The position numbers and the translations under genes were made by a program. From Deltaproteobacteria bacterium (GTDB taxonomy: Bacteria > Desulfobacterota > DSM-4660 > Desulfatiglandales > B25-G16), in NCBI GenBank assembly GCA_020348625.1, contig CP070752.1, positions 1,219,777-1,227,975 on the forward strand: a stretch of DNA of 8,199 nt. The letters are read 5' to 3'. The notes beneath the pieces are model-generated. The model was not told where the DNA came from, made no database searches, and saw nothing but the letters and a program-made list of their open reading frames with translations. Shown here piece after piece: positions 1 through 6,325 of this stretch; the first letter of the stretch is position 1, and every line of letters begins with the position of its first letter.

Positions 1-216
1 ATTTTGAGCATGATAATAGAGGTGAAGGGGGTGGGAGCATATTATGATGGAACTGCTACTGAGCTAGTTCTGGCCGTATCGCGGATTGTCAGTTTCTGGG
101 GGCCTCCTCTCGGCAACAGTCTCGCCGGTTTTCACCCGGGCTTCCCTTTTGTTTTCTGGGGTGCCCTGGCCCTTACTGCACCCATCAGCCTGTACCTCAT
201 TAAAGAACAGCGCTAG
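1..216 (+). CDS. 3' end of a membrane protein, possibly MFS transporter (partial)
   Basis: The frame is open from the first base of the window to a TAG at 214-216 and gives 71 residues; the start lies upstream of the window, so the ATG at 10 need not be used. The C-terminal part has two hydrophobic stretches around a GPPLGNSLAG-type turn. The last one (about residues 50-66, FPFVFWGALALTAPISLYLI) is followed by a short charged end, KEQR. A small-residue turn, then PFVFW, a final helix and a charged tail is typical of the last two helices of major facilitator transporters, but also of other polytopic proteins. The family is therefore an inference from a short tail. The gene ends where the decayed transposase on the other strand begins, so it could itself be truncated. 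It is not obviously part of the downstream cluster. Confidence 0.4.
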   Translation: MLSMIIEVKGVGAYYDGTATELVLAVSRIVSFWGPPLGNSLAGFHPGFPFVFWGALALTAPISLYLIKEQR

Positions 217-459
217 AGCCGAAAGGGTGAGGAGAATTGCCTCACAATCAATTTCAGAGAAAGTCAATCGAGAAAATACACGCACGGAAATCTACAGCTC
301 ACGCGGACTGTGGCGATACGAAGTGATAAGGGCAAGAAACACCATTTTTCAAGTGCCTAATACCTCTTGGATATACCGTCGCTCAATCTTTTTCCTCAGG
401 TAACATTCGATGAACTCTTTGACCTCGCTGTTGGTGTATCTCTTGTACAGCTGTCCCAT
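217..459 (-). pseudogene. Decayed N-terminal fragment of an insertion-sequence transposase
   Basis: On the - strand an ATG at 459-457 is preceded by a strong ribosome binding site, AGGAGG (474-469, spacing 9). It opens a 36-residue frame, MGQLYKRYTNSEVKEFIECY and onward, ending at TGA (351-349). Reading through this stop in the same frame gives protein-like sequence (K..FLALITSYRHSPREL), then a second stop, TAG at 294-292, then further residues (EIDCEAIL) down to about 217 or slightly lower. The start, the LG-x-x-K-x-x-F-x-AL-x-x-x-YR-x-x-P pattern and the charged helix resemble the N-terminal DNA-binding part of integrase-core (rve) transposases that begin MGQLYKR; this is recognition from memory, not a search. 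The catalytic DDE part is absent. The relic abuts the 3' end of the partial gene at 1-216. The alternative is a genuine 36-residue protein, favoured by the intact ribosome binding site but not by the continuing similarity past the stop. Confidence 0.5.
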
Positions 460-502
460 AATTTGAGACCTCCTTTTGGCATCAGATTGCGGTTTCCTAA
501 GT

Positions 503-516
503 GTTCACTTTTGAAC
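503..516. repeat. Short inverted repeat upstream of the transposase relic
   Basis: GTTCA (503-507), CTTT spacer, TGAAC (512-516) is a perfect 5-bp inverted repeat about 44 bp upstream of the relic's start codon. It could be part of the old insertion-sequence end, where AAAGTGAAC-like motifs occur in some elements. No matching opposite end was found in the window, so element boundaries cannot be drawn. Confidence 0.25.
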
Positions 517-572
517 TTTAGATCAATCAACAACGGTTTTTTGTTCGTGGATGATAAAATGGTAAATTTTAC

Positions 573-600
573 TTGACAAAGGTGTTTCTTTTGATATTTT
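573..600 (+). promoter_or_regulatory. Sigma-70-type promoter of the IclR-family regulator
   Basis: A perfect -35 box TTGACA (573-578) is followed after 16 bp by TATTTT (595-600) in AT-rich DNA. The predicted transcription start, near 606-608, lies inside the palindrome at 600-615 and leaves a leader of about 37 nt before the ATG at 645. Confidence 0.55.
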
Positions 601-615
601 AGAACTGTTGTTCTA
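600..615. promoter_or_regulatory. Palindromic operator candidate over the regulator's transcription start
   Basis: TAGAACTGTTGTTCTA is a perfect inverted repeat of two 6-bp arms with a 4-nt spacer. It overlaps the end of the -10 box and the predicted +1, where a bound repressor would block transcription. IclR-family proteins bind short palindromes of this size and commonly repress their own gene, so autoregulation is the natural reading; binding itself is inferred. Confidence 0.45.
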
Positions 616-644
616 TATATCCAAACAAATTTCCCTACCTTCAC

Positions 645-1475
645 ATGAGTCGGCGCAGAGAAATTAGCTCTATTGTCCGGGCATCAAAAATTCTTCGATG
701 TTTATCCAATGATATTGGAAGGATAACCGACATTTCCAAGGAAGTCCAACTTAGTAAAGGAACGATTCATGGGATACTTGAGACCCTCAAGAGCACAGGT
801 TTTGCTGGGCAGGATCCTGTTACTCGTCACTACTGCTTGGGGCCTCTTTTTCATGAGCTCACGTCAAACCCATTCGTTGCCCATAAGGGTCTAGTTCAAT
901 GCTCTATTGGTGAGATGGAGCGCCTGCGAGATTTAAGCGGCGAGACAGTAGCCCTACAGATCCCTAATGGATCTCAAAGAATCATTTTGGAGGAAGTACT
1001 CAGTTCTCAACCGATTAGATTTACGGGGGGGAAGGGGCTATCAGCTCCCATACATACCGGTGCCGGAAAGATCTTACTCTCAGAGCTTGAGGGAAAGGAT
1101 CTGGAATTCTTTCTAAAGAATATTGATCTCGTACCAGTGACGTCGAATACGATTACCGACAAAGAAGTGCTGTTACGCGAACTGGATAATATAAGGAAGC
1201 AAGGATATGCAACAAGTTTCGGTGAAAGATTGCCAGGAAGTGCCTGTATCGCTGTACCGGTTAAGGATTATTATAGTCCCTTGACGTTGAGCATCATTGG
1301 GCCTGAAAGCCGTTTCCTGCCAGAAAAGATGTTCTCTATCCTCGATGAGATGAAGCAGAGTGCGGCCAATATTTCTAATAGGATCAAGGAAATTATCCGG
1401 ACGACACAAGGGACGGCGCTCAGTTCCGAAAGAACCGCTTCTAAGAGATGCGCCACTATAGTCTCGACATCGTAA
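645..1475 (+). CDS. IclR-family transcriptional regulator
   Basis: The 276-residue product has the two-domain IclR layout. Residues about 8-60 form an N-terminal winged helix-turn-helix, with LSKGTIHGILETLKSTGF (37-54) as the recognition-helix region and the wing ending RHYCLG (61-66). Residues about 80-255 form the effector-binding domain and include the hallmark segments SAPIHTGAGKILLSEL (133-148) and GERLPGSACIAVPVKD (193-208). The length is normal, with a slightly long Ser/Thr-rich tail. The start is the first ATG after the promoter at 573-600. No good Shine-Dalgarno lies before it (the upstream bases are CCCTACCTTCAC), which suggests weak translation. IclR proteins are cytoplasmic dimers or tetramers that sense small organic acids or aromatics. 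Its place directly before the catabolic and TTT genes suggests it controls them in response to the transported acid; whether as repressor or activator cannot be told. Confidence 0.9.
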   Translation: MSRRREISSIVRASKILRCLSNDIGRITDISKEVQLSKGTIHGILETLKSTGFAGQDPVTRHYCLGPLFHELTSNPFVAHKGLVQCSIGEMERLRDLSGETVALQIPNGSQRIILEEVLSSQPIRFTGGKGLSAPIHTGAGKILLSELEGKDLEFFLKNIDLVPVTSNTITDKEVLLRELDNIRKQGYATSFGERLPGSACIAVPVKDYYSPLTLSIIGPESRFLPEKMFSILDEMKQSAANISNRIKEIIRTTQGTALSSERTASKRCATIVSTS

Positions 1476-1521
1476 GTGATAATTTCTTAGAATAATCTTA
1501 TCTCCGATTGGCCTTAGGTTA

Positions 1522-1539
1522 TGGATACGCGGGTATCCA
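1522..1539. promoter_or_regulatory. Palindromic operator candidate before the MmgE/PrpD gene
   Basis: TGGATACGCGGGTATCCA is a perfect inverted repeat with 7-bp arms and a 4-nt spacer, 54 bp before the next start codon and 47 bp after the regulator's stop. It has the same arm-spacer geometry as the site at 600-615, though the sequence differs. No T-run follows, so a terminator is less likely than a protein-binding site. No convincing promoter boxes were recognised next to it. Confidence 0.4.
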
Positions 1540-1592
1540 CTGTCAAACCGTATGTTATCCTTCATTGAATCTGTTCAGAGGAACAAAATATT

Positions 1593-2981
1593 ATGTCCTT
1601 GCAAAGTGAGCTACTATCCCACATCGCGCAGATGAAATATGAAGACCTTCCGCCGTCTGTAATAGAGGCTACCAAAAAGTCCGTTTTGGACACTTTGGCA
1701 GTTCTCATAGCTGGCAGCACTGACGAATATGCTTCGACATTAGTCGAGATTGCAAAGGGTTGGGGAGGGAGAGAGGAATGCACTATTGCCGTTTACGGAG
1801 GCAAAGTTCCAGCCCCCACTGCTGCCTTGGTAAACTGTACCATGGCGAGAGCTCGTGATCTTGATGAGGTACATTATGGAGGCGGAGGGCATCTGGGCGC
1901 CAATATTGTTCCGTCAGCATTTGTCATGGCTGAGTATAGCAAAATGCACAAAGAAAAAACGATAAACGGTAAGGATCTCATTTTAGCTCATGCTATTGCT
2001 GCTGACCTTCTTTGTAGAATCCCTAAAGCCTATGCACCGGGTACCTTCAGAGAAACCGGGTGGTGTTCTGAGACTCTAGGCCCGTTTGTTGTAGCGGCCC
2101 TAGGCGCAAAATTATTGGGCTTTGATGAGGCTCAGATTCGTGATGCCCTGGGGCTTGCTTATGCTCGTTTGTGCGGTAATGCACAGGTTTATAGTGAGGG
2201 CGCTCATACGGGGATGTTACAAAACGGGTTTGCTGGCGAGGGAGGAGTGCTAGCCGCTGTGTTGGCCGACCATGGATTGAAGGGCCCCGAAGAGGTACTG
2301 GAAGGCAGGTTTGGCCTTTTTCCGCTCTACCTGAGGGGTGAGCATTCGCCTGAACTGTTCCTTGCAGAAATGGGGAGGCGATTTGAGGGCGCCAATGTCA
2401 GCTTAAAGGTTTACCCTGTTTACGCGGGTGGTCAGGCAGCCGTTTACGCATGCATAGAATTGGCTAAGAAGCACGACATCAAAGCAGATAACATTCATGA
2501 GGTTACCATCTCTTCAAGTAGGCACATGAAAGATAGCTTCGGTACAGAGAAAAAACGTTTTCCTAAAACGATACCTGAGGCTCAATTCAGTCTTTACTAC
2601 GGGCCGGCTGTGGGTTTGCTGCAGCGAAAGGTATGGCTCGCTGATTTCAGTGAACAGGCGCTTATGAGACCTGAGGTATTGGAGATGTGTCGGAGGATAA
2701 CAGTAGTCGCTGACCCGGAGAAGGACGCAGCAGCCCTTATCCCTCCTACGGATGTGGAGATTAAGACCAACGACGGGAACCGCTGTAGCATGCATGTTGG
2801 AGTTGTGCCAGGTAACCCTGACAGTCCCTTATCCTGGGCTGATATTATCCAGAAACTGAAGGACTGTGTTACCTGGTCGGCAAAGCCTTTACCTAGCCAG
2901 GGTATTGATAAAATGAGCCAAATGGTCCAGAACTTGGAGAAGTTAGATGATGTAACGGTGATACTGGATTATCTAACATGA
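1593..2981 (+). CDS. MmgE/PrpD family protein (polycarboxylate dehydratase/decarboxylase/epimerase-like)
   Basis: The 462-residue product matches the usual MmgE/PrpD length and two-domain plan: an all-helical N-terminal part (about 5-250) and an alpha/beta part (about 265-430). Recognisable family segments are the opening IEATKKSVLDTLAVLIAG (25-42), the active-site region ARDLDEVHYGGGGHLGANIV (87-106, with D89, D91, H94 and H100), the glycine-rich MLQNGFAGEGGVLAAVLADHGLKGPEEVLEG block (from about 209) and LKVYPVYAGGQAAVYA (271-286, with K272). Known members include 2-methylcitrate dehydratase, cis-aconitate decarboxylase and iminodisuccinate epimerase, all acting on polycarboxylates; family membership does not reveal which. 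The region around K272, which often reads K-x-Y-P-x-C and then a histidine in relatives, has Y277 and Q281 here, hinting at a different substrate. A modest ribosome binding site, AGAGGA (1577-1582), lies 10 nt before the ATG. The protein is cytoplasmic, with no signal sequence. Confidence 0.88.
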   Translation: MSLQSELLSHIAQMKYEDLPPSVIEATKKSVLDTLAVLIAGSTDEYASTLVEIAKGWGGREECTIAVYGGKVPAPTAALVNCTMARARDLDEVHYGGGGHLGANIVPSAFVMAEYSKMHKEKTINGKDLILAHAIAADLLCRIPKAYAPGTFRETGWCSETLGPFVVAALGAKLLGFDEAQIRDALGLAYARLCGNAQVYSEGAHTGMLQNGFAGEGGVLAAVLADHGLKGPEEVLEGRFGLFPLYLRGEHSPELFLAEMGRRFEGANVSLKVYPVYAGGQAAVYACIELAKKHDIKADNIHEVTISSSRHMKDSFGTEKKRFPKTIPEAQFSLYYGPAVGLLQRKVWLADFSEQALMRPEVLEMCRRITVVADPEKDAAALIPPTDVEIKTNDGNRCSMHVGVVPGNPDSPLSWADIIQKLKDCVTWSAKPLPSQGIDKMSQMVQNLEKLDDVTVILDYLT

Positions 2982-3029
2982 GGTTTGTAAAGGACAATCG
3001 TGGAAAACCATATTAAGAGAAGGGGGGTG

Positions 3030-3083
3030 ATGCAACGTAAAAAGACTTCAGGAGTGAATGGCTGTAGACAATATCAAAAATAA
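3030..3083 (+). CDS. Possible 17-residue leader peptide ahead of the transporter genes
   Basis: An ATG at 3030 follows the purine-rich stretch AGAAGGGGGGTG almost without spacing and opens a frame of 17 basic residues (MQRKKTSGVNGCRQYQK). Its TAA stop at 3081-3083 is the first three bases of the ribosome binding site of the solute-binding gene. Stop and ribosome binding site sharing bases would allow translational coupling. The composition has no obvious attenuator amino-acid run and the G-run is too close to the ATG for a normal Shine-Dalgarno, so this may be chance. Confidence 0.2.
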   Translation: MQRKKTSGVNGCRQYQK

Positions 3084-3090
3084 GGAGGTG
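3081..3090 (+). promoter_or_regulatory. Full-length Shine-Dalgarno of the solute-binding gene
   Basis: TAAGGAGGTG is a 10-base match to the complement of the usual 16S rRNA 3' end, with GGAGG 7 nt before the ATG at 3096. It predicts very strong initiation, as expected for a binding protein needed in excess over its membrane partners, and fixes the start. Confidence 0.8.
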
Positions 3091-3095
3091 TTAAG

Positions 3096-4106
3096 ATGAA
3101 AAGGAAAGCAATAGTAAAGGTAATGAGCGTTAGTGTTCTATTCTCAATATTAGTCGTTTTCCCTATTTTGATTGTTTCTATCCACCCGGCGCAAGCAGCC
3201 GAAACTTTCCCGAGCAAGCCAATTAAGTTTATCATAGGTGATTATAGCGGATCTGCATTCGATACCGTTGGGCGCAAGATTTCACCGACTCTGACGGAGA
3301 AGCTTGGTGTTCCAGTAAATCCTTTGAACATAAAAGGCGCACTGGACGTAGAATATCTGAATGCGATACATGGGGCAGAACCTGATGGGTACACCTTTGG
3401 CTTTGAGGCGAGCTGGCATTGGATGTATTACCTAGTCAAGCCAGGAGGGCCGATTAAGTTCGATGTAACCGAATTGCCGTTACTGATGGCTATCACCACA
3501 TATCCTGACTGTGTTTTTGCTTCAACTAAATCCAAGGCTGGAATTAAGACCGCCGAAGATCTTTTGAACTATAAGAAGCCTATTCGGGTTGCTGACTATG
3601 CGAACCTGACGCCTGGTGCGGTAGGACTAAAACTCGTAGGTGATGAGAGAGGCTTGGAGATTCTGCCGGTAGTGCTCGAGTCATTCCCTGAGGCTGCTAT
3701 GGCAACGGTTCGAGGCGATGTGGATATCATGACTGCAACTCCGTCTGGCACACTGCTGAAGTATGTCCGTGCGGGGGACTTTATACCCCTTTTCATTTGG
3801 AGTAATAAACGCATGGTGAATTTACCTGATGTACCTTGTTCCCGAGAGCTTGGTGTTCCCGAAGAGCTAGAAGGGTTGATGCTGCGTCGCCTCTTCATGA
3901 CGCCCCCGGGTGTTCCAAAGGATCGAATGACCAAGCTGGAGGAAGGTATCAAGGCCACCCTCACCGACCCCAAGATTTTGGAGTGGGGAAAGAAGGCACA
4001 ACAGCCACTTACCTTCGAAACAGGTGAGGAATGCTTTAAGGCCGTGAACACTCTTGCGAACTTTTACAGGAAACGCCTGGCAAACATTCAAGAATTTATC
4101 AAATAG
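3096..4106 (+). CDS. tctC: TTT transporter periplasmic solute-binding protein (TctC/Bug family)
   Basis: The 336-residue product starts with a Sec signal peptide: basic n-region MKRK, a hydrophobic core (about 6-28) and HPAQAA, so cleavage is likely after A34. There is no lipobox cysteine, so it is a soluble periplasmic protein. The mature start FPSKPIKFIIGDYSGSAFDT (38-57) corresponds to the Bug-family opening (P-x-[RK]-P-I, then a GG-x-x-D loop), and EPDGYTFGF and a C-terminal region with MTPPGVPKDRMTKLEEGI are also family features. It captures a carboxylate ligand and delivers it to the TctA-TctB membrane complex encoded next. The ligand loop is divergent: the usual PxGGxxD reads GDYSGSAFD, and the downstream loop reads NIKGALDVEYL instead of the common N-x-x-GAGG form. 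A shift in ligand is possible. The gene symbol is used for the family role; tricarboxylates as substrates are not implied. Confidence 0.88.
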   Translation: MKRKAIVKVMSVSVLFSILVVFPILIVSIHPAQAAETFPSKPIKFIIGDYSGSAFDTVGRKISPTLTEKLGVPVNPLNIKGALDVEYLNAIHGAEPDGYTFGFEASWHWMYYLVKPGGPIKFDVTELPLLMAITTYPDCVFASTKSKAGIKTAEDLLNYKKPIRVADYANLTPGAVGLKLVGDERGLEILPVVLESFPEAAMATVRGDVDIMTATPSGTLLKYVRAGDFIPLFIWSNKRMVNLPDVPCSRELGVPEELEGLMLRRLFMTPPGVPKDRMTKLEEGIKATLTDPKILEWGKKAQQPLTFETGEECFKAVNTLANFYRKRLANIQEFIK

Positions 4107-4121
4107 AATCCATAACATAAT

Positions 4122-4126
4122 AGGAG
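4122..4126 (+). promoter_or_regulatory. Ribosome binding site that decides the TctA start
   Basis: AGGAG lies 7 nt before GTG at 4134. The TTG two codons earlier (4128) would be only 1 nt from it, too close to be used, so the GTG start is preferred. Confidence 0.7.
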
Positions 4127-4133
4127 ATTGCCG

Positions 4134-5609
4134 GTGCCTTCTCTCTTCCATCCCGAAGTATTGATGCTTATCATGGCTGGTTCTTCGCTAGGATACCTGT
4201 TTGGTATTCTGCCCGGCCTAGACGGATTGATAGCCCTGGCCCTGTTTGCTCCATTGGGTTTGTATCTGAATGCTGATGTTGCTTTCTATTTTTATGCTGC
4301 CATGCTCGGCGCCGCTACATTTGCGGGGTCTGTACCTGCAATATTATTCAGGATTCCAGGGACGCCTTTTAGCCTTGTGACTTGCTTTGACGGTTTCGAG
4401 ATGAGTCGCAAGGGCAGGGGTATGGAGGCTCTGGCAATCTCTGCAGTTGCGTCAGCGATGGGTGCGCTTATTTCCGCTGTCTTCCTGATTCTATCGTTGC
4501 CGATTGCGAGGCAGATAGTGATGCTCTTTGGCCCGGCCGAGAAGTTTTGGCTTGTCGTGTGCGCCTTCATCATGGTTCCCTTTTTGTCAGGAGAAGACTG
4601 GTTGAAGGGCCTTGTGTCCGTCTCGCTGGGAGTCGTGCTCGCATCTATTGGCCGCAGTGTTGTTACGGGCCAAATCCGATATACATTTGGCACAACATAC
4701 CTAACCGGAGGATTAGGAATTATCCCGTTCCTCGCCATTGGGGTGTTCGCTATTAGCGTAATACTTAGAATGACGTCCACCCCACGGCAGGCGATTGCTT
4801 TCAGTTCAGCGAAACTGGACTTTCGCCAGGTATGGACCGGGACGTTATTTGTCTTCCGAAAGCCATTAGCGCTAATTCGAGGTGCCATGCTCGGCGCCTT
4901 AGTCGGCGCGATTCCGGGCTTAGGCGGCGTGACTGCATCCTTTCTGAGCTACCTTTCCGCAAGAGCATCTTCAAAAACACCAGAAAAGTTCGGTAAGGGT
5001 ATCCCGGACGGCGTCCTGGCGCCAGAAGCCTCCAACAATGGTGTGCAAGGGGGTGCAGCAATTACAAGCCTGCTCCTAGGGATCCCCGGCAGTTTGGAAT
5101 GGGCGGTTGTGCTAGGTATCATGGTGATGTATGGAATCATGCCGGGACCGACTCTTTTGACCGAGCACCCCAGTGTTGTTTGGGGTATCATCTGGGGCAT
5201 TGTGCTTGCCAACGTAATTGCTAGCAGTATAGGGCTACTGGCCGGAACGCAACTCTCGCGCCTGACCTCAATCAAACCTCTGTACATAGTGCCTGTCGTG
5301 TTCGTCACCTGTATGGTAGGGGCAAACTTGATAAGCAACTCTGTTTGGGACTGCGTGATTGCTCTCATTGGAGGGCTGTTCGGTTACTTCATCCACAAGC
5401 TGAACTATGAACTCTTGCCTTTTGCATTGGGGTTTATTCTCGGTCCCTTTATCGAGAAAAACTTTTATCTGGCATTTCAGGTGGGCTACCACACGTTTTC
5501 AGGTTTTTTTAGCTCGGTTACCTCGATTATTCTCATAATGGCGTGTGTCCTTGTGCTTGTTATCGGGCCGCGGGTACGGCGTCGACTAATGAGAGGAGTG
5601 CCAGCATGA
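4134..5609 (+). CDS. tctA: TTT transporter large membrane subunit (TctA family)
   Basis: From the preferred GTG start the product has 491 residues, the normal TctA size with about a dozen membrane helices. The family's internal duplication is visible. The first half has GYLFGILPGLDGLIALALF (about 20-38) and IPGTPFSLVTCFDGFEMSRK (about 74-93). The second half has GALVGAIPGLGGVTASFLSY (254-273), the loop PEASNN (297-302) before a GVQGGAAITSLLLGIPGS segment, and YGIMPGPTLL. The paired G-x-x-PGL-[DG]-G hairpins are thought to form the substrate and ion path. It works in the inner membrane with the binding protein and the small subunit, taking up organic acids with a cation gradient. It lies 27 nt after the binding-protein gene, and its TGA overlaps the next start (ATGA at 5606-5609), so one polycistronic message is likely. 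Confidence 0.93.
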   Translation: MPSLFHPEVLMLIMAGSSLGYLFGILPGLDGLIALALFAPLGLYLNADVAFYFYAAMLGAATFAGSVPAILFRIPGTPFSLVTCFDGFEMSRKGRGMEALAISAVASAMGALISAVFLILSLPIARQIVMLFGPAEKFWLVVCAFIMVPFLSGEDWLKGLVSVSLGVVLASIGRSVVTGQIRYTFGTTYLTGGLGIIPFLAIGVFAISVILRMTSTPRQAIAFSSAKLDFRQVWTGTLFVFRKPLALIRGAMLGALVGAIPGLGGVTASFLSYLSARASSKTPEKFGKGIPDGVLAPEASNNGVQGGAAITSLLLGIPGSLEWAVVLGIMVMYGIMPGPTLLTEHPSVVWGIIWGIVLANVIASSIGLLAGTQLSRLTSIKPLYIVPVVFVTCMVGANLISNSVWDCVIALIGGLFGYFIHKLNYELLPFALGFILGPFIEKNFYLAFQVGYHTFSGFFSSVTSIILIMACVLVLVIGPRVRRRLMRGVPA

Positions 5610-6103
5610 ACAAACGAATAAGCGTCATCGCGGAACTTCTGCGGGGCCTCCTGTTCCCTCTGGTAATTTTGGCAATCGCAGTGTATGTGTTCGTAAGCTC
5701 ATTTGATTACAAGTTTGCCTCCGCAGCCTTCGCCGGCGGTTTTGCTGGCATACTTATTGTTCTATCGGTTAGCTTGATAATAAGAGAGATTGTTCGAGGA
5801 GTAAAGGGGCCGGACACAAGTCTTGAGAGTTCTCCGGGGGACGAGAATCAACGAACAACCCCGCTTATTGTTCCCATAGCATGGTTTGCTGCATTTGTTG
5901 TGGCACTGTTGTTCATAGGCCTTCTGCTGGCTATACCTATTTGGGTGTTCGCCTTCCTGTTATGGCACAGGGCCTCATATGTTTTCACATTTGTCACGCC
6001 GGCGGTGCTGTGGGCTGTAATGAAGTTCGGGGTTGAATCCGGTCTCGGCATGGTGTTCTTCGAAGGCATTCTTTTCGGGGGCAAACCACCAGTTTTATGG
6101 TAG
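5606..6103 (+). CDS. tctB: TTT transporter small membrane subunit (TctB family)
   Basis: This is a 165-residue protein with about four hydrophobic helices: roughly 13-32, 42-60, 88-118 (long, perhaps two) and 124-141. A hydrophilic loop rich in charged residues (61-86, including SSPGDENQRTT) lies between helices two and three. Size, topology and place next to the TctA gene identify it as TctB; its sequence is poorly conserved, as usual for this subunit. The ATG at 5606 is chosen because it overlaps the upstream stop by 4 nt and follows GAGAGGAG (5591-5598, spacing 7). An upstream extension to 5543 would overlap the TctA C-terminus and encode a polar, unlikely N-terminus. Gene order is binding protein, large subunit, small subunit. 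It probably stabilises or assists the large subunit. Confidence 0.87.
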   Translation: MNKRISVIAELLRGLLFPLVILAIAVYVFVSSFDYKFASAAFAGGFAGILIVLSVSLIIREIVRGVKGPDTSLESSPGDENQRTTPLIVPIAWFAAFVVALLFIGLLLAIPIWVFAFLLWHRASYVFTFVTPAVLWAVMKFGVESGLGMVFFEGILFGGKPPVLW

Positions 6104-6152
6104 AAGACAGCATGTTTGTCCCGTACTCAGCTTGGGCATTTTCGCTGATAGG

Positions 6153-6166
6153 TTGGGTTAACCCAA
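6153..6166. promoter_or_regulatory. Palindromic operator candidate before the M24 gene
   Basis: TTGGGTTAACCCAA is a perfect 14-bp palindrome with no spacer in the 222-bp gap between the TctB and M24 genes, about 160 bp before the M24 start. It differs from the palindromes at 600-615 and 1522-1539, so a different regulator, or chance, is possible. Confidence 0.35.
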
Positions 6167-6244
6167 TCACTTCTAATTGCGATCATTTCGAAAGTCGGAA
6201 AATCTAGGATGAGAACTGCTGAGGCAAGCTACCGTTAAATGACC

Positions 6245-6267
6245 TAGCAGGGCCGAGGCTATTTTTT
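6245..6267 (+). terminator. Weak Rho-independent terminator candidate after the transporter genes
   Basis: TAGC (6245-6248) and GCTA (6258-6261) can pair around a GC-rich 9-nt loop and are followed at once by six T (6262-6267). The stem is only 4 bp, so this could at most give partial termination; the T-run may instead belong to a promoter for the M24 gene. Confidence 0.22.
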
Positions 6268-6293
6268 GATTATTATAGTCAGAAAAATACGAT
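6266..6293 (+). promoter_or_regulatory. Weak promoter candidate for the M24 gene
   Basis: TTGATT (6266-6271) and TACGAT (6288-6293), 16 bp apart, each match four of six consensus bases. They lie in AT-rich DNA about 33 bp before the start codon. The long gap after the TctB gene makes a separate promoter plausible, but the boxes are poor. Confidence 0.25.
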
Positions 6294-6325
6294 TAAGAAC
6301 AATAACGTGAGAAGGAGACGATAAA

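Noticed and set aside
227..245. GTGAGG and CCTCAC inverted repeat with a 7-nt loop, as a terminator for the first gene
   Set aside because: The stem is only 6 bp, no T-run follows, and it lies inside the transposase relic.
86..403. A 105-codon + strand open frame
   Set aside because: It overlaps the end of the partial membrane gene and runs antisense through the transposase relic. It has no ribosome binding site and a composition unlike a folded protein.
367..576. A 69-codon + strand open frame before the regulator
   Set aside because: It is antisense to the relic's best-supported region, has no ribosome binding site and runs into the -35 box of the promoter.
3596..4051. A 151-codon - strand open frame
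   Set aside because: It is the antisense shadow of the binding-protein gene, rich in Ser, Pro and Arg without a recognisable fold.
4292..4888. A 198-codon - strand open frame
   Set aside because: It is the antisense shadow of the TctA gene, whose family motifs are clear; the - strand translation has no recognisable domain.
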